Assembly: GCA_018401955.1 (NCBI GenBank)
Contig: JAGYJT010000001.1
Span: 1 to 64,000, forward strand
From: Chitinophagales bacterium
GTDB lineage: Bacteria > Bacteroidota > Bacteroidia > Chitinophagales > CAIOSU01
Direction of reading: 5' to 3'
Length of the DNA: 64,000 nucleotides
How positions within the stretch are numbered: the stretch's first letter is position 1; each line of letters starts with the position of its first letter. The position numbers and the translations under genes are program-made. Below the pieces are notes generated by a model. The model saw only the letters and a program-made list of their open reading frames with translations, was not told the origin of the DNA and did no database searches. Below are positions 51,218 through 60,717 of the stretch, piece by piece.

Positions 51218-51359
51218 AATTTGAAAATGTGCCAATTTGAAAATTTGAAAATTGATTGAACACTATCTTTAAGCTACTGTGTTCTGCCTCAAACGAATGA
51301 AGCTAATTTGGGTTATCATTTCGTTTTTAGGCACATTTTCAAATTTTCAAATTAACACA
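51218..51359. repeat. Facing 8-nt arrays (TTTGAAAA / TTTTCAAA)
   Basis: The left arm has octamers TTTGAAAA, TGTGCCAA, TTTGAAAA, TTTGAAAA, TTGATTGA (51220-51259). The right arm has TTTTCAAA, TTTTCAAA, TTAACACA (51336-51359), preceded by GGCACA. They share a perfect 16-bp inverted repeat (51218-51233 with 51330-51345), and an alternative 18-bp pairing (51234-51251 with 51336-51353). The spacer is about 76-96 nt. It lies in the gap before the HU/SPOR gene. Confidence 0.8.
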
Positions 51360-51451
51360 TTGCGTAATTAACACCCTTGCTGCTTCTCTATTTTTATCGT
51401 AAATTGCATAGTTTCGGCTCATAAGTGGCCTGTAAACTTTATTGTACTGCC

Positions 51452-52522
51452 ATGGAAATTAACCGTTACATTAAAGACCTGTTGCTTGAGCACGATTGTG
51501 TAGTAATACCCGGCTTGGGTGGCTTTATTGGTAGCGCTGCACGAGCAGAAGTGCTGAGCATAACCAAAACCATTAATCCGCCCGGTAAACGCATTAGCTT
51601 TAACGGGCAACTACAGCGCAACGATGGCTTGCTAATGCACCACATTGCTTATGTAGAGGGCATTAGCTATGATGCAGCAGAGCAAGGTGTGCAAGAGTTT
51701 GTAAAAGCCTGTAAAAAACGTTTGGAGCAGAACGGTTTAATTATTTTTCCTGAAGTGGGTAAATTAACCGTAGATGTGGAAGGCACTATCAGTTTTTACC
51801 CAACACCAGGCAGAAACCTGTTACAAGAGTCTTTCGGTTTAAAGCCCGTACATTATCGCCAAACTTTTGATACCGTGACACAAGCTAAAGTAGAAACCAC
51901 GCCAGTAAGCACGCCACTTCAGCCCGCTCGTTCTGAGCACGGCAAATCCAGAAGGTTTATTACTACTTACGGGGTATCTATTGCTGCAATGCTTGCCATT
52001 GTAATATTTATTGCGCAAGGCGTATATTTTGAGCCATTGGCACTCGAAAATTTCGGTTTCTTTAAGCCAGAGTCGGTATTCACATCTAATACAGAATCAC
52101 CCAATACGGTACAAACCAATATCGATGCTGAGCCCATAGCTGCCGGCAGCCTTGAGGTGAGCGGAACACTTGAAAATGTTGCCGAAACTAGCAATACCGA
52201 AACTACCCCACCAGCGATTGAGAACAATGAGCCTACCGATGTTGCCACAAACAACTCAGTAGCGCCTCATATAACTGAGATAAGCACAAGTGATGTTGCT
52301 GCTGGCTATTATATAGTGCTGGGTGCTTATTCATCAAAGCGTAATGCCAACAATTTTATTAAAGAGCACAATCACCTTGCTGGTTTAGTTACCATCCCAT
52401 CTAATGGACTTTTGCGGGTTGCCATGCCTGCTGGCACAACTGCTGGTGGTGCTTACCAATTGCTAGAAAAGCAAAGGCAGCAAGAAAATCCTGCTGCCTG
52501 GCTAGTGTATAACAACCTATAA
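51452..52522 (+). CDS. HU-CCDC81 and SPOR domain protein
   Basis: The track start 51425 is a GTG; ATG 51452 matches the canonical opening MEINRYIKDLLLEHDCVVIPGLGGF. Residues 1-130 are the HU-like DNA-binding-fold pair (HU-CCDC81), then a linker, a membrane helix (ITTYGVSIAAMLAIVIFIAQGVYF), an acidic Thr/Glu-rich region and a C-terminal SPOR domain (YYIVLGAYSSKRNANNFIKE). The topology puts HU inside and SPOR outside the inner membrane, linking cytoplasm and peptidoglycan; role in division or nucleoid positioning is proposed but unproven for this family. Confidence 0.92.
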   Translation: MEINRYIKDLLLEHDCVVIPGLGGFIGSAARAEVLSITKTINPPGKRISFNGQLQRNDGLLMHHIAYVEGISYDAAEQGVQEFVKACKKRLEQNGLIIFPEVGKLTVDVEGTISFYPTPGRNLLQESFGLKPVHYRQTFDTVTQAKVETTPVSTPLQPARSEHGKSRRFITTYGVSIAAMLAIVIFIAQGVYFEPLALENFGFFKPESVFTSNTESPNTVQTNIDAEPIAAGSLEVSGTLENVAETSNTETTPPAIENNEPTDVATNNSVAPHITEISTSDVAAGYYIVLGAYSSKRNANNFIKEHNHLAGLVTIPSNGLLRVAMPAGTTAGGAYQLLEKQRQQENPAAWLVYNNL

Positions 52523-52530
52523 TTCCCCTA

Positions 52531-52551
52531 TTTTCCCGGAAGCCCGGAAAA
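52531..52551. terminator. Weak bidirectional hairpin between converging genes
   Basis: TTTTCC and GGAAAA form a 6-bp stem around a CGGAAGCCC centre that can add two G-C pairs past a mismatch. It sits 8 nt after the SPOR gene stop and 3 nt from the PorP stop. Confidence 0.45.
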
Positions 52552-52554
52552 TCT

Positions 52555-53574
52555 TTACAATACCGGGCAATAATCGGTACGGCTTTTCTTGTTTTTAAGC
52601 TGGCCTGCATATATCAACGATATTTCAGGGCCACCATTCAATTTAGTTGCTTTGGTAAGTTTGCTTACGTTAAGGTCATAGCTAAAACCTATGTTAAATC
52701 CGCCGATATCAAATCGTGTAGCCAAAATCAAGGCATCCTTCAACCGGTAGTATCCACCAACATAAAACGAGGTAGTATTACTTGGTATTGAGGAGGTGCG
52801 GAATTTTACCAAGCTACCAAAATTCAACTGGTTATGCGGCCCTTGGTTTAAGTACATAAAGCTCGGTAGCAAGTGCACCATACGAGTAAGCTTAAAGTAT
52901 GCACCACCATGTATGGTGGCCTTCATGTAAAGCTTCTCTGTACGATCATCTAGAAATGATAGGTTTGGTTGGTTAACGTGAGTAACCGCCAAACCAGCAT
53001 AAAAGTTGGTATTCTTATTAGCGGTGTAACTCCATAACATACCTGCGCCTACATCAGCATAAATTCTCCTGTTATTAGCAAAGTTTTCGCCAGTTGGGTT
53101 ATTAGGGTCAAACCCTTGGTCGCCAAATTGGCTATCGGTAGTTACTTTCGAAAAATCGATACTGCGCTGTCCAAATCCACCAACAAGGCCGGTGGTAAGG
53201 GTTTGTGTACCTTTATTGTTGAGCAGTACCGTGTAGGTAAGGTGCAAGTTTACTTGCGTAGTACTAAAACTTAAATCACCAGCTCTGTCGTTAAAAAACG
53301 ATATACCCACACCACCGTAATTAGATTTTCTTGTTCTTTTAAGCACTGCCATGTCTGCCGAGGCTGCTACGGTATTAAACTTACCTAAGCCTGCCCACTG
53401 CGAGCGGTATGTAGCCGCCACACGATAGTCTCCACCATTTACACCAGCAAAGGCTGGGTTTAGAAACAAAGGTTGTTGATTATACTGGGAAAAATGAATA
53501 TCCTGTGCCTGTACCTTAAAAAAGGCAAGACAAAAAATGACTACCACCACTGGGCTCCACACACATCTCTTCAT
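52555..53574 (-). CDS. PorP/SprF-family T9SS outer-membrane protein
   Basis: 339 residues. Signal peptide (ends VQAQ), then the family opening DIHFSQYNQQPLFLNPAFAGVNGG and alternating strands to the typical Cys-Pro end (YCPVL). Partner of the 1832-residue PKD protein encoded 6 nt upstream on the same strand, as in SprB-SprF pairs. Ordinary length, with no coiled-coil extension, unlike the paralogue at 1792. Confidence 0.93.
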   Translation of the reverse strand: MKRCVWSPVVVVIFCLAFFKVQAQDIHFSQYNQQPLFLNPAFAGVNGGDYRVAATYRSQWAGLGKFNTVAASADMAVLKRTRKSNYGGVGISFFNDRAGDLSFSTTQVNLHLTYTVLLNNKGTQTLTTGLVGGFGQRSIDFSKVTTDSQFGDQGFDPNNPTGENFANNRRIYADVGAGMLWSYTANKNTNFYAGLAVTHVNQPNLSFLDDRTEKLYMKATIHGGAYFKLTRMVHLLPSFMYLNQGPHNQLNFGSLVKFRTSSIPSNTTSFYVGGYYRLKDALILATRFDIGGFNIGFSYDLNVSKLTKATKLNGGPEISLIYAGQLKNKKSRTDYCPVL

Positions 53575-53580
53575 AGTCGG

Positions 53581-56500
53581 TCAATTTATTATCGTCACAT
53601 TGCCCGTTTTAGTAATTATCGAACCACTAAAACATTCGGCCTCGACGATATATACGTAAACACCAGAATTAAGTTGCTTTCCTTTTGAATTATTACCATC
53701 CCAACCTATCGCAGGATCGTTGGTTTCGAAAACCAAATCGCCCCACCTATCGAATATACGGAATACGACCAAACCTTTCAAGCCCTGCAGCCTAGCAAAC
53801 GCCTTATCGTTTACCCCATCTCCATTAGGGGTAAATCCGTTGCCCACAAATATTTGATCTTCGCTGCATTTTTCTACCACCCTCACCAGTACGGTCTTGG
53901 TATTTATACAGCCCAAGCTATCAATTACCGTAACTGTGTAGGTGGTTGTACTGTCAGGCATGGCCCATGGCGATGCACAACTGGTGCAAGTTAACCCAGC
54001 AGCTGGTTCCCAAAATATGGTATCGTACAATCCAGTGGAGTTATCCAAAAATGCCGAATCGCCTTTCAGTATCTCAAAATCGCCAGCAACGCCCAGCTCT
54101 GGCGTAGGGTTAACGGCAACCACTACCCTAGCCGTATCAAATGGGCAAACACCGTAAGTAATGTTGGCCACATAAGTAGTACTCACTTGTGGAGATACTG
54201 TTGGGGTAAAGCTATTAGCATCATCAATATCAATAGCTGGTGTCCAATAAATGGTATCTCCGCCCACTGCTGTAAGCTGTATAGCATCACCAAAACAGAT
54301 AATCGTATCGGGCCCCGCTTCGGGCTCAGCTGGGTGGTCAACCCTTGCTATTTGCTGCAACGTATCAGTGCAACCAATCACATCCGTTAAGATAAGCGTA
54401 ACAGTATAATTGCCCGAGTCAGGATAGGTGTAATTAGGGCTGCGCACCAATGAGGTATCACCAGGTGGCGTATCCCCAAAATCCCAAAACCAATTTACGA
54501 TGGGCAAGTCACTTGTAGCACTTAAATCAACAATGTCCGTTCTGTCGCCAAGGCAAACACGCTCAACCCGGTAATCAGTAAAAAACTGATTGACCACTAC
54601 CCTAACTGAATCGGTGCGATTACAGCTATTACCATCAACGGTATATACCTCGTAAGTAGTGGTTTGCGCAGGTGTGGCTATGGGTGTTGATGAGTTAGGG
54701 TCATCTAGGCCTATTGTAGGCGACCATACATATGCTATGCCCGACCCTATTGCGCTTAGCTGCACGGTATCGCCTACACAAATTGCGGTATCAGGGTACG
54801 GACTAACAGTTAGAGACGGCAGTGGATTAACAATAACATGAATACTATCTACGGTAAAACACCCGAAAATATCAGTCGTAACAAGCTGGTAGGTTATGGT
54901 ATCCAGCGGCACGCTATATGGCCTTGCTATAGTTGAATCGCTTAAATAAGTGCCTGGTGTCCAATCATATATTGCGTAACTGGTATCACCCATTAACTGC
55001 AGGGTATCAAAAATACAAATGCGCACCGTATCAGGGTTAGCTAGGCCATTAGGGTTGGGGTATACATTAATTTCTTGAAAAGCCGTATCAAAACACCCGT
55101 TGCCGTCAGTTACCTGTAAGGATGCAATATATTGGCCAGTATCTCCATAAAAATAAGGCGGTGGATTTTGAATATTGCTGGTATCACTGGTTGAGTCTAT
55201 TACCCCAAAATCCCAAAACCAAGCGCTGATAGGTGCATCACCGGCAATTGATTGATCAGTATAGGTTACCGTTAACACTTCGCAACCTATGGTATCAGAG
55301 GCATCAAAGGCTGCCGTGGGCCTGCTCCAAACAAATATCTGCTTAGTAATGCTACCTACGCACCCAAAATTGTTATACGCGGTTAAAGTGACGTTTCGCA
55401 AGCCAGAAACCAAGAAACTATGTACTGGGTTTTGGTTTGTATCAATAGGCGATGTATCATCAAAATCCCACTCCCATGCCACAATTGGCTTGCCGGCCAA
55501 GGTAAACGATGTATCTGTAAACTGAACCGGTGCGTTTTGGCAAACAGTATCCAAATCAGCAAAAAATCCTGCAACAACACTGTCAACCACAATAGTATCA
55601 TCATAGCTAAGCACATACTGGCAAACAGGTACTTGTGTATCAATAAGTATTACGGCGGGTTGATAGAAACCCGCTTGAGTATAAAGATGACAAATGGTGT
55701 CATCCCCGTTTATGTAAGGGGTGTTATCGCCAAAAAACCATATTCGGTTTGCGGCCGAACCATCAGTATTGGCATCAAAGCATACATTAAGCGGAGAACA
55801 ACCAGTATCGGGTTCTGCTGTTATGGTGCCGGCTACACCACCAATATTAATATAGTCTGGATAACAGATACTATCTTGGCAACCATTGGCAAATACTACT
55901 TTGAGGCACACTGTAAAGCTACCTGCCGTATTGTATATGTAAGAAGGTTGAAACAAGGTAGAAAAACTACCATCACCAAAGCTCCATAATACACTTTGCA
56001 CCTGAACGGTATCAAAACTGGCAAAATTGTTAAAGTTAACTAGGTGTGGCGGGCAAAATCTAAAGGTATCGTTGGCTAAAAAGCGCAGTTCGGGTACATC
56101 TATGTTCACTACCGATGGCTTAGTAATAGAATCAGTGCAGCCCCAAAGTGGATCGGTAATAGTCATACTTACTGTATAACTACCTGTATCACTATACGTG
56201 TGGGTAGGGCTCCTAAGCACCGATGTATCGCTGTTTAGCCCTGTTTCGCCAAAATCCCAAAAATAACTGGTGCCAGTTGTATTACCTGTTGATGTATTAG
56301 TAAACTGGACAGGTTGCCCAACGCAAAACAGGTTAAAATTCGAGTTAAAATCAGCTATTACCTGCCTTACCCGTATATAATCTGGCCTGGTAAAGGTTGA
56401 TGTGCAGCCAGCCTGATTTGTTACTGTGAGCGTAACATCAAAGGCACCAACTGCCGTATATTGATGGGTAGGGTTTTGTACTGTTGAAGTAGGCGGCTGC

Positions 56501-59079
56501 CCAAAATCCCAATTGTATGATGTAATTGGCGACCCACCAAAAGAAGTAGATTGATCAGTAAAGTTAATAGTTGGGAAACTGGAAAAATTACCGGCTATAC
56601 AACCACCCAGCGGATTGGCCACAAACCTAGCATCAACTGAAGAGATAACAATAGTGTCTACCTTTATCATTACATCTTGACAGCCATAAACATCAGTAAC
56701 TGTGAGCCTTACCGTATATATACCCGGATTGTTGTAAGTGAACGAAGGATTGGCAACAGTACTGGTATTGTTTGGTCCTGGCCCTCCAAAATTCCATAAA
56801 TAAGTTAGGCCCGACCCTGTTGAGGTACTGGTAAAATTGATTCTCTGTGGCGCACATCCTGTATATCTATTGGCCCTAAAATCAGCATTTAGTATCGATA
56901 CCTCCACATCTGTTTCAAACTCGTGGGTACAGCCAGTGGTAGCATTGGTTACCGTAAGCGTTACGGTATAAGTACCAGAGTTTTGATATACATGAGTTGG
57001 GCTCTGTACATTAGCGGTTCCTCCATCGCCAAACTCCCAACTCCAGGCATCAGCCCCAATTGATTGATCTATAAAATTAACGGTTCCTGGGTTGGCACAA
57101 TCAACAGTAACCCTAAAATCCGCCTGAGGAGGCAATACCGTTACCGTAATTGAGGTATCACTTTGGCAGCCATTTTGCCCTACAGATAAGTTGATGATAT
57201 AGGTTCCAGGCTCATCAAAAGCGAAAGGAGCGGGATTATTACTACTACTGGTAGGTCCGCCCGGAAACCCAAATGTCCAAGTTGTTTGGTTAATTGTTCC
57301 TGTTGAATTGTTGCTGAAACTAATCGGCTCATCCACACAAACGGTAAGGTTGTTAACGTTAAACGCAGCCACTGGGGCATTACCTACCGATATATCAATA
57401 CACCTGGTACCCACACAACCTGATTGGGTAACGATAGTTAAACAGGCATTATAAACACCCACGGCGCTATACACGTGCGGAGGTGGGTTTCGTTGGGTAG
57501 AGGTATTGCTGCCCGAACCACCAGGATCTCCAAAATCCCAGCTCCATCCAATTATCGGATCGCTAGCTGGGGAAGTACTGCCATCCGTAAAATTTACCGT
57601 AAGTGGTGCGCACCCACTTGGTGTATCAACCGAAAAACTAACCGTAGTAGGTGCAATGTTAATAATGTTGTTGTAAACAATTTGGCTAGTGCAACCAAAT
57701 TGATTGCTTACACTTAAGCTCACCGAGTAAGTACCAGGTGTGTTGTAGGTGTAGGTAGGGTTTAGTTGACCCGTATTAAAAACAACTGATGGATGCTGAA
57801 ATAGCCAGTTACGTGAAGTGGCGCCAGTTGATTGATCAGTAAAAGTTACCGGAAATGGAGCTTGACAACTAGTTGCCGGATTGGGGCTATAGGTAAAATC
57901 AGCAGTGGGCAGCGGAAACACCGTGACCATATCTGGATAAACAGTATCATGCTCGCACCCATTTGCCGCAAATACTACCAACCTCACATCCCACGTGCCT
58001 GCTTGCGTATAGGTATAATTGGGGCTTAACTGTGTGCTAAAAGCACCCGCCGGCCCAAACTCCCAGCGCACACTGCTGTATGCCCCTGTAATAGTGGGTG
58101 TAAAGCGTACCGCCTGTCCTAAACAAAAAGAATCTCTGTTAGTGGTAAAACTAACCGATACATCGCTAGTACTTATGTATCCTGTTTTTACGATGGTATC
58201 AAAAGTATTGCAAACTAAATCTCTAACAATTAAACCCACAGTATAGCTATTGGTACCAGCCGGGTAAGTGTGGCTTGGGTTGGCAAGCGTTGAGCTTGGT
58301 GTGCCATTTGGAGAATTAAACCGCCACAAATAAGATAGTGGGTTGATAGACTGTGATGTATCAGTAAACTGAACGGTAAATGGTGTATCGCATACTATTT
58401 GAACGTCGGAAGTGAAGCCAGCCGTTGGTTTAGGGTCAATGCAGATATAATTACTCTTAGTTAAACTCCGCTCGCACCCAAATTGGTTGGTAGAAATTAA
58501 TGTTACCGAAAAACATCGAGCGCTTACGCCAGGGGTTTGGGTAAAAGTATGTGTTACTGTACACATATTGGTATATACCGTGCCATCGCCCATTGACCAC
58601 GTACAGTTGGTGCTACCTGTTGTGGTATCGGTAAAAGTAACGGTAAGCGGACTACACCCACTAAGCGTGGTAGCAGTAAAACCTACAACTGGCTGCGGGT
58701 GTACGGTAAGTTGTTTAGTAACGGTATCATACACAATACCATTGTGGGTAACAATCAAAGTAACGGTGTAAGTGCCGGCTGTTGAGTATACAAAATTTGG
58801 AGACTGTAGTGTTGAAGTAGCACCCAAGGTACCAAACAGCCATAAATGAGAGTCATAACTTCCGCCAGTTGCTACAGATACATAGGGAACAGGAGCACCA
58901 TTTATGGTAGAACTATCAACCATAAGAACCACCAGCGGCTGGCACCCGTTGGTTATCGAGTCTCCTGAAAAATTATTTATCCGGAAAGAACCTAACAATT
59001 GGGCACTTGCACTGATGGAAACCAACATCAGTAACCACAACAAAACCACCTTATTTATACTACTACAACCCATATTCAT
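53581..59079 (-). CDS. Giant PKD-repeat adhesin-like protein with gliding C-terminal domain
   Basis: 1832 residues. Signal peptide (LLWLLMLVSISASAQ). Counting W-x-F-type cores gives about 16 PKD repeats (WDFGDPGG, WEFGDGG, WNFGGPG, WDFGET and variants such as LWLFGTLG), with four shorter repeats carrying YxW(S/T)P-type cores interspersed in the last third. The end has TPNGDGVNDKAF, FDRWGDLVF and GWDGNNSKGKQLNSG, the CHU_C type B T9SS signal. Size and layout match the cell-surface gliding adhesin class (SprB-like). Many Cys per repeat suggest disulfide stabilisation. Either ATG 59079 or 59073 could start it. Operon with PorP downstream (6 nt). Confidence 0.94.
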   Translation of the reverse strand: MNMGCSSINKVVLLWLLMLVSISASAQLLGSFRINNFSGDSITNGCQPLVVLMVDSSTINGAPVPYVSVATGGSYDSHLWLFGTLGATSTLQSPNFVYSTAGTYTVTLIVTHNGIVYDTVTKQLTVHPQPVVGFTATTLSGCSPLTVTFTDTTTGSTNCTWSMGDGTVYTNMCTVTHTFTQTPGVSARCFSVTLISTNQFGCERSLTKSNYICIDPKPTAGFTSDVQIVCDTPFTVQFTDTSQSINPLSYLWRFNSPNGTPSSTLANPSHTYPAGTNSYTVGLIVRDLVCNTFDTIVKTGYISTSDVSVSFTTNRDSFCLGQAVRFTPTITGAYSSVRWEFGPAGAFSTQLSPNYTYTQAGTWDVRLVVFAANGCEHDTVYPDMVTVFPLPTADFTYSPNPATSCQAPFPVTFTDQSTGATSRNWLFQHPSVVFNTGQLNPTYTYNTPGTYSVSLSVSNQFGCTSQIVYNNIINIAPTTVSFSVDTPSGCAPLTVNFTDGSTSPASDPIIGWSWDFGDPGGSGSNTSTQRNPPPHVYSAVGVYNACLTIVTQSGCVGTRCIDISVGNAPVAAFNVNNLTVCVDEPISFSNNSTGTINQTTWTFGFPGGPTSSSNNPAPFAFDEPGTYIINLSVGQNGCQSDTSITVTVLPPQADFRVTVDCANPGTVNFIDQSIGADAWSWEFGDGGTANVQSPTHVYQNSGTYTVTLTVTNATTGCTHEFETDVEVSILNADFRANRYTGCAPQRINFTSTSTGSGLTYLWNFGGPGPNNTSTVANPSFTYNNPGIYTVRLTVTDVYGCQDVMIKVDTIVISSVDARFVANPLGGCIAGNFSSFPTINFTDQSTSFGGSPITSYNWDFGQPPTSTVQNPTHQYTAVGAFDVTLTVTNQAGCTSTFTRPDYIRVRQVIADFNSNFNLFCVGQPVQFTNTSTGNTTGTSYFWDFGETGLNSDTSVLRSPTHTYSDTGSYTVSMTITDPLWGCTDSITKPSVVNIDVPELRFLANDTFRFCPPHLVNFNNFASFDTVQVQSVLWSFGDGSFSTLFQPSYIYNTAGSFTVCLKVVFANGCQDSICYPDYINIGGVAGTITAEPDTGCSPLNVCFDANTDGSAANRIWFFGDNTPYINGDDTICHLYTQAGFYQPAVILIDTQVPVCQYVLSYDDTIVVDSVVAGFFADLDTVCQNAPVQFTDTSFTLAGKPIVAWEWDFDDTSPIDTNQNPVHSFLVSGLRNVTLTAYNNFGCVGSITKQIFVWSRPTAAFDASDTIGCEVLTVTYTDQSIAGDAPISAWFWDFGVIDSTSDTSNIQNPPPYFYGDTGQYIASLQVTDGNGCFDTAFQEINVYPNPNGLANPDTVRICIFDTLQLMGDTSYAIYDWTPGTYLSDSTIARPYSVPLDTITYQLVTTDIFGCFTVDSIHVIVNPLPSLTVSPYPDTAICVGDTVQLSAIGSGIAYVWSPTIGLDDPNSSTPIATPAQTTTYEVYTVDGNSCNRTDSVRVVVNQFFTDYRVERVCLGDRTDIVDLSATSDLPIVNWFWDFGDTPPGDTSLVRSPNYTYPDSGNYTVTLILTDVIGCTDTLQQIARVDHPAEPEAGPDTIICFGDAIQLTAVGGDTIYWTPAIDIDDANSFTPTVSPQVSTTYVANITYGVCPFDTARVVVAVNPTPELGVAGDFEILKGDSAFLDNSTGLYDTIFWEPAAGLTCTSCASPWAMPDSTTTYTVTVIDSLGCINTKTVLVRVVEKCSEDQIFVGNGFTPNGDGVNDKAFARLQGLKGLVVFRIFDRWGDLVFETNDPAIGWDGNNSKGKQLNSGVYVYIVEAECFSGSIITKTGNVTIIN

Positions 59080-59502
59080 TTATCACCTAGATAGGCACTA
59101 TTGAAATTACTAAAAAAGCCTTGAATTAAGTGAAAACTCGTAGATAAACTTAACAACATGGTAAACACCATATTGTAATATTCATGTGGCCATCAAAATC
59201 CACAATCACATAACGCGCGCACAACCAATAAGTTGCTAAGTAACCACCGCATAAATGTATTTATCCACAAATTTTCACCTTCAAATGCTCCATCTTGTTG
59301 GATTGTCAGAAACATAAGACCAGTAGTAATAGGTATCTACTTTGTTAACTTAATATACTTATTTCAATTGACAATTTATAGAATCAACCGTTAATTATTA
59401 ATAACGGTGATAAACACATAACATTGCTATCAAACTATCGAGAAAATAGATTGTTAGCTGCAACACAATAAATTAAGGTATTAGTATAATTGCCGAAATA
59501 GA
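59080..59502 (-). promoter_or_regulatory. 423-nt leader/promoter region of the PKD-PorP operon
   Basis: AT-rich region upstream of the giant PKD gene with no ORF. It holds one hairpin-forming site, ACCGTTA (59387-59393) facing TAACGGT (59402-59408) across 8 nt. No exact TAnnTTTG was found by eye (TAAGTTTA and TATGTTTC are one off). Long for this genome, so it may carry regulatory or structured leader sequence. Confidence 0.4.
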
Positions 59503-60534
59503 CTAAAATCTAGGGCAGAACAATAATGATTTATTGTCCATTACACGAGGTAAGCCCAAAATAATAAGCGACATTTCGAAAGCACCAGTAGGCCGCGGCG
59601 TATTTTTAAGGGTGGATACTGTTGCATCGTAGCTAAAACCTAAGCGTACCACTTTGTACTCAAAGGCGGCATAAAATATACCTGCATCAGATGCTCCAAA
59701 CTTTCCGTCAAGCTTATCGGTCATACGATAGTATGCACCGGCATGCAAATATACGTCTTGGGTCATATCAAAGCCTACCGAAAAGCCTAAATTCAAGGCA
59801 TTTTCTTTGGCCTGGCTCAAAAATATAACCGAAGGCATTAAACGCACCACTTTACCTACTGCAATTTCAGCACCTGCATGTGCGGTATACCTGCGGTTTA
59901 ACTCATACTCACCTACACCAATAAGCTGTTCTTTAGGTTGTAGCACATGAAACATGGCACCACCATAATACAACGATACTTTTTTGCTTAGCTGGTTAAA
60001 ACCCAACAAACCAACTTGCAAATCAAAGTTACCATCGCTGGTTGCAATATTGGTTTCGTTGCTTGGTAGTCCTTGGTTAAATACATTGCCATCAAACTGG
60101 TTGTAAAAACGTAAATCGTTTCTATCCAATCGGCGTTGGTAGTAACCGGCCTGCACACCCAAACTTAAAGAGTGCTTACCTTTTTTATCAAGTGCTTTAT
60201 GATATGCGGCCGAACCCATAATAACGGTGTTGTTGTACAAGCCGTTATTTGTTTGGTCGTTTACGATAACCAAGCCTAAACCCAGTGCATCCTTTTTAAA
60301 CATAATTGGCGCATCAAAAGAGCCCGCATAGGTAATAAAGGGTTTTTCGGCAGGATTAAACCACTGGTTTCTATAGTTAAGAGCCACCCTAAACGTACCA
60401 CTCATTTTACCGGTTAAGGCTGGGTTGAGGGTAAGTGGTGAGTTAAAAAACTGTGAAAACTGATAATCTTGAGCATTTGCCCCTAACGTAAGGGTCATTA
60501 GCGCAAGCAAAAAAGCTAGAGCCTTAAGTTTCAT
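59503..60534 (-). CDS. PorP/SprF-family T9SS outer-membrane protein
   Basis: 343 residues. Signal peptide (ends ANAQ), DYQFSQFFNSPLTLNPALTGK opening, alternating strands, and the Cys-Pro end (LLFCPRF). Third PorP/SprF paralogue in the window. It is followed, after 423 nt, by the giant PKD gene on the same strand, but has its own promoter and is not tightly coupled to it. Confidence 0.93.
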   Translation of the reverse strand: MKLKALAFLLALMTLTLGANAQDYQFSQFFNSPLTLNPALTGKMSGTFRVALNYRNQWFNPAEKPFITYAGSFDAPIMFKKDALGLGLVIVNDQTNNGLYNNTVIMGSAAYHKALDKKGKHSLSLGVQAGYYQRRLDRNDLRFYNQFDGNVFNQGLPSNETNIATSDGNFDLQVGLLGFNQLSKKVSLYYGGAMFHVLQPKEQLIGVGEYELNRRYTAHAGAEIAVGKVVRLMPSVIFLSQAKENALNLGFSVGFDMTQDVYLHAGAYYRMTDKLDGKFGASDAGIFYAAFEYKVVRLGFSYDATVSTLKNTPRPTGAFEMSLIILGLPRVMDNKSLLFCPRF

Positions 60535-60581
60535 AGCGGTCGGTTAATCGGTCTGTTAGTAATCGTGCTTTAAAAGCCTAG

Positions 60582-60611
60582 CAAAAATAAGTAAAATGCT
60601 CTGCGATTCAA
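60582..60611 (-). promoter_or_regulatory. Well-formed Bacteroidota promoter for the third PorP gene
   Basis: On the minus strand TTG (60611-60609), then exactly 19 nt, then TATTTTTG (60589-60582). Both boxes and the spacing fit the Bacteroidota vegetative consensus (TTTG at -33, TAnnTTTG at -7). Leader about 43 nt. Confidence 0.65.
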
Positions 60612-60717
60612 GCTTCTCAAAAATGAGAAAAAAATGATGATAATACTAATATCCGCTGTTATTAATTACGCACTAAACTAAATTGGCAATGTTTAGTCAA
60701 CATTAGCAACTTACATC

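Noticed and set aside
3280-51359. CRISPR arrays
   Set aside because: Units are 7-9 nt and contiguous, with no spacers of regular length, and no cas genes are present.
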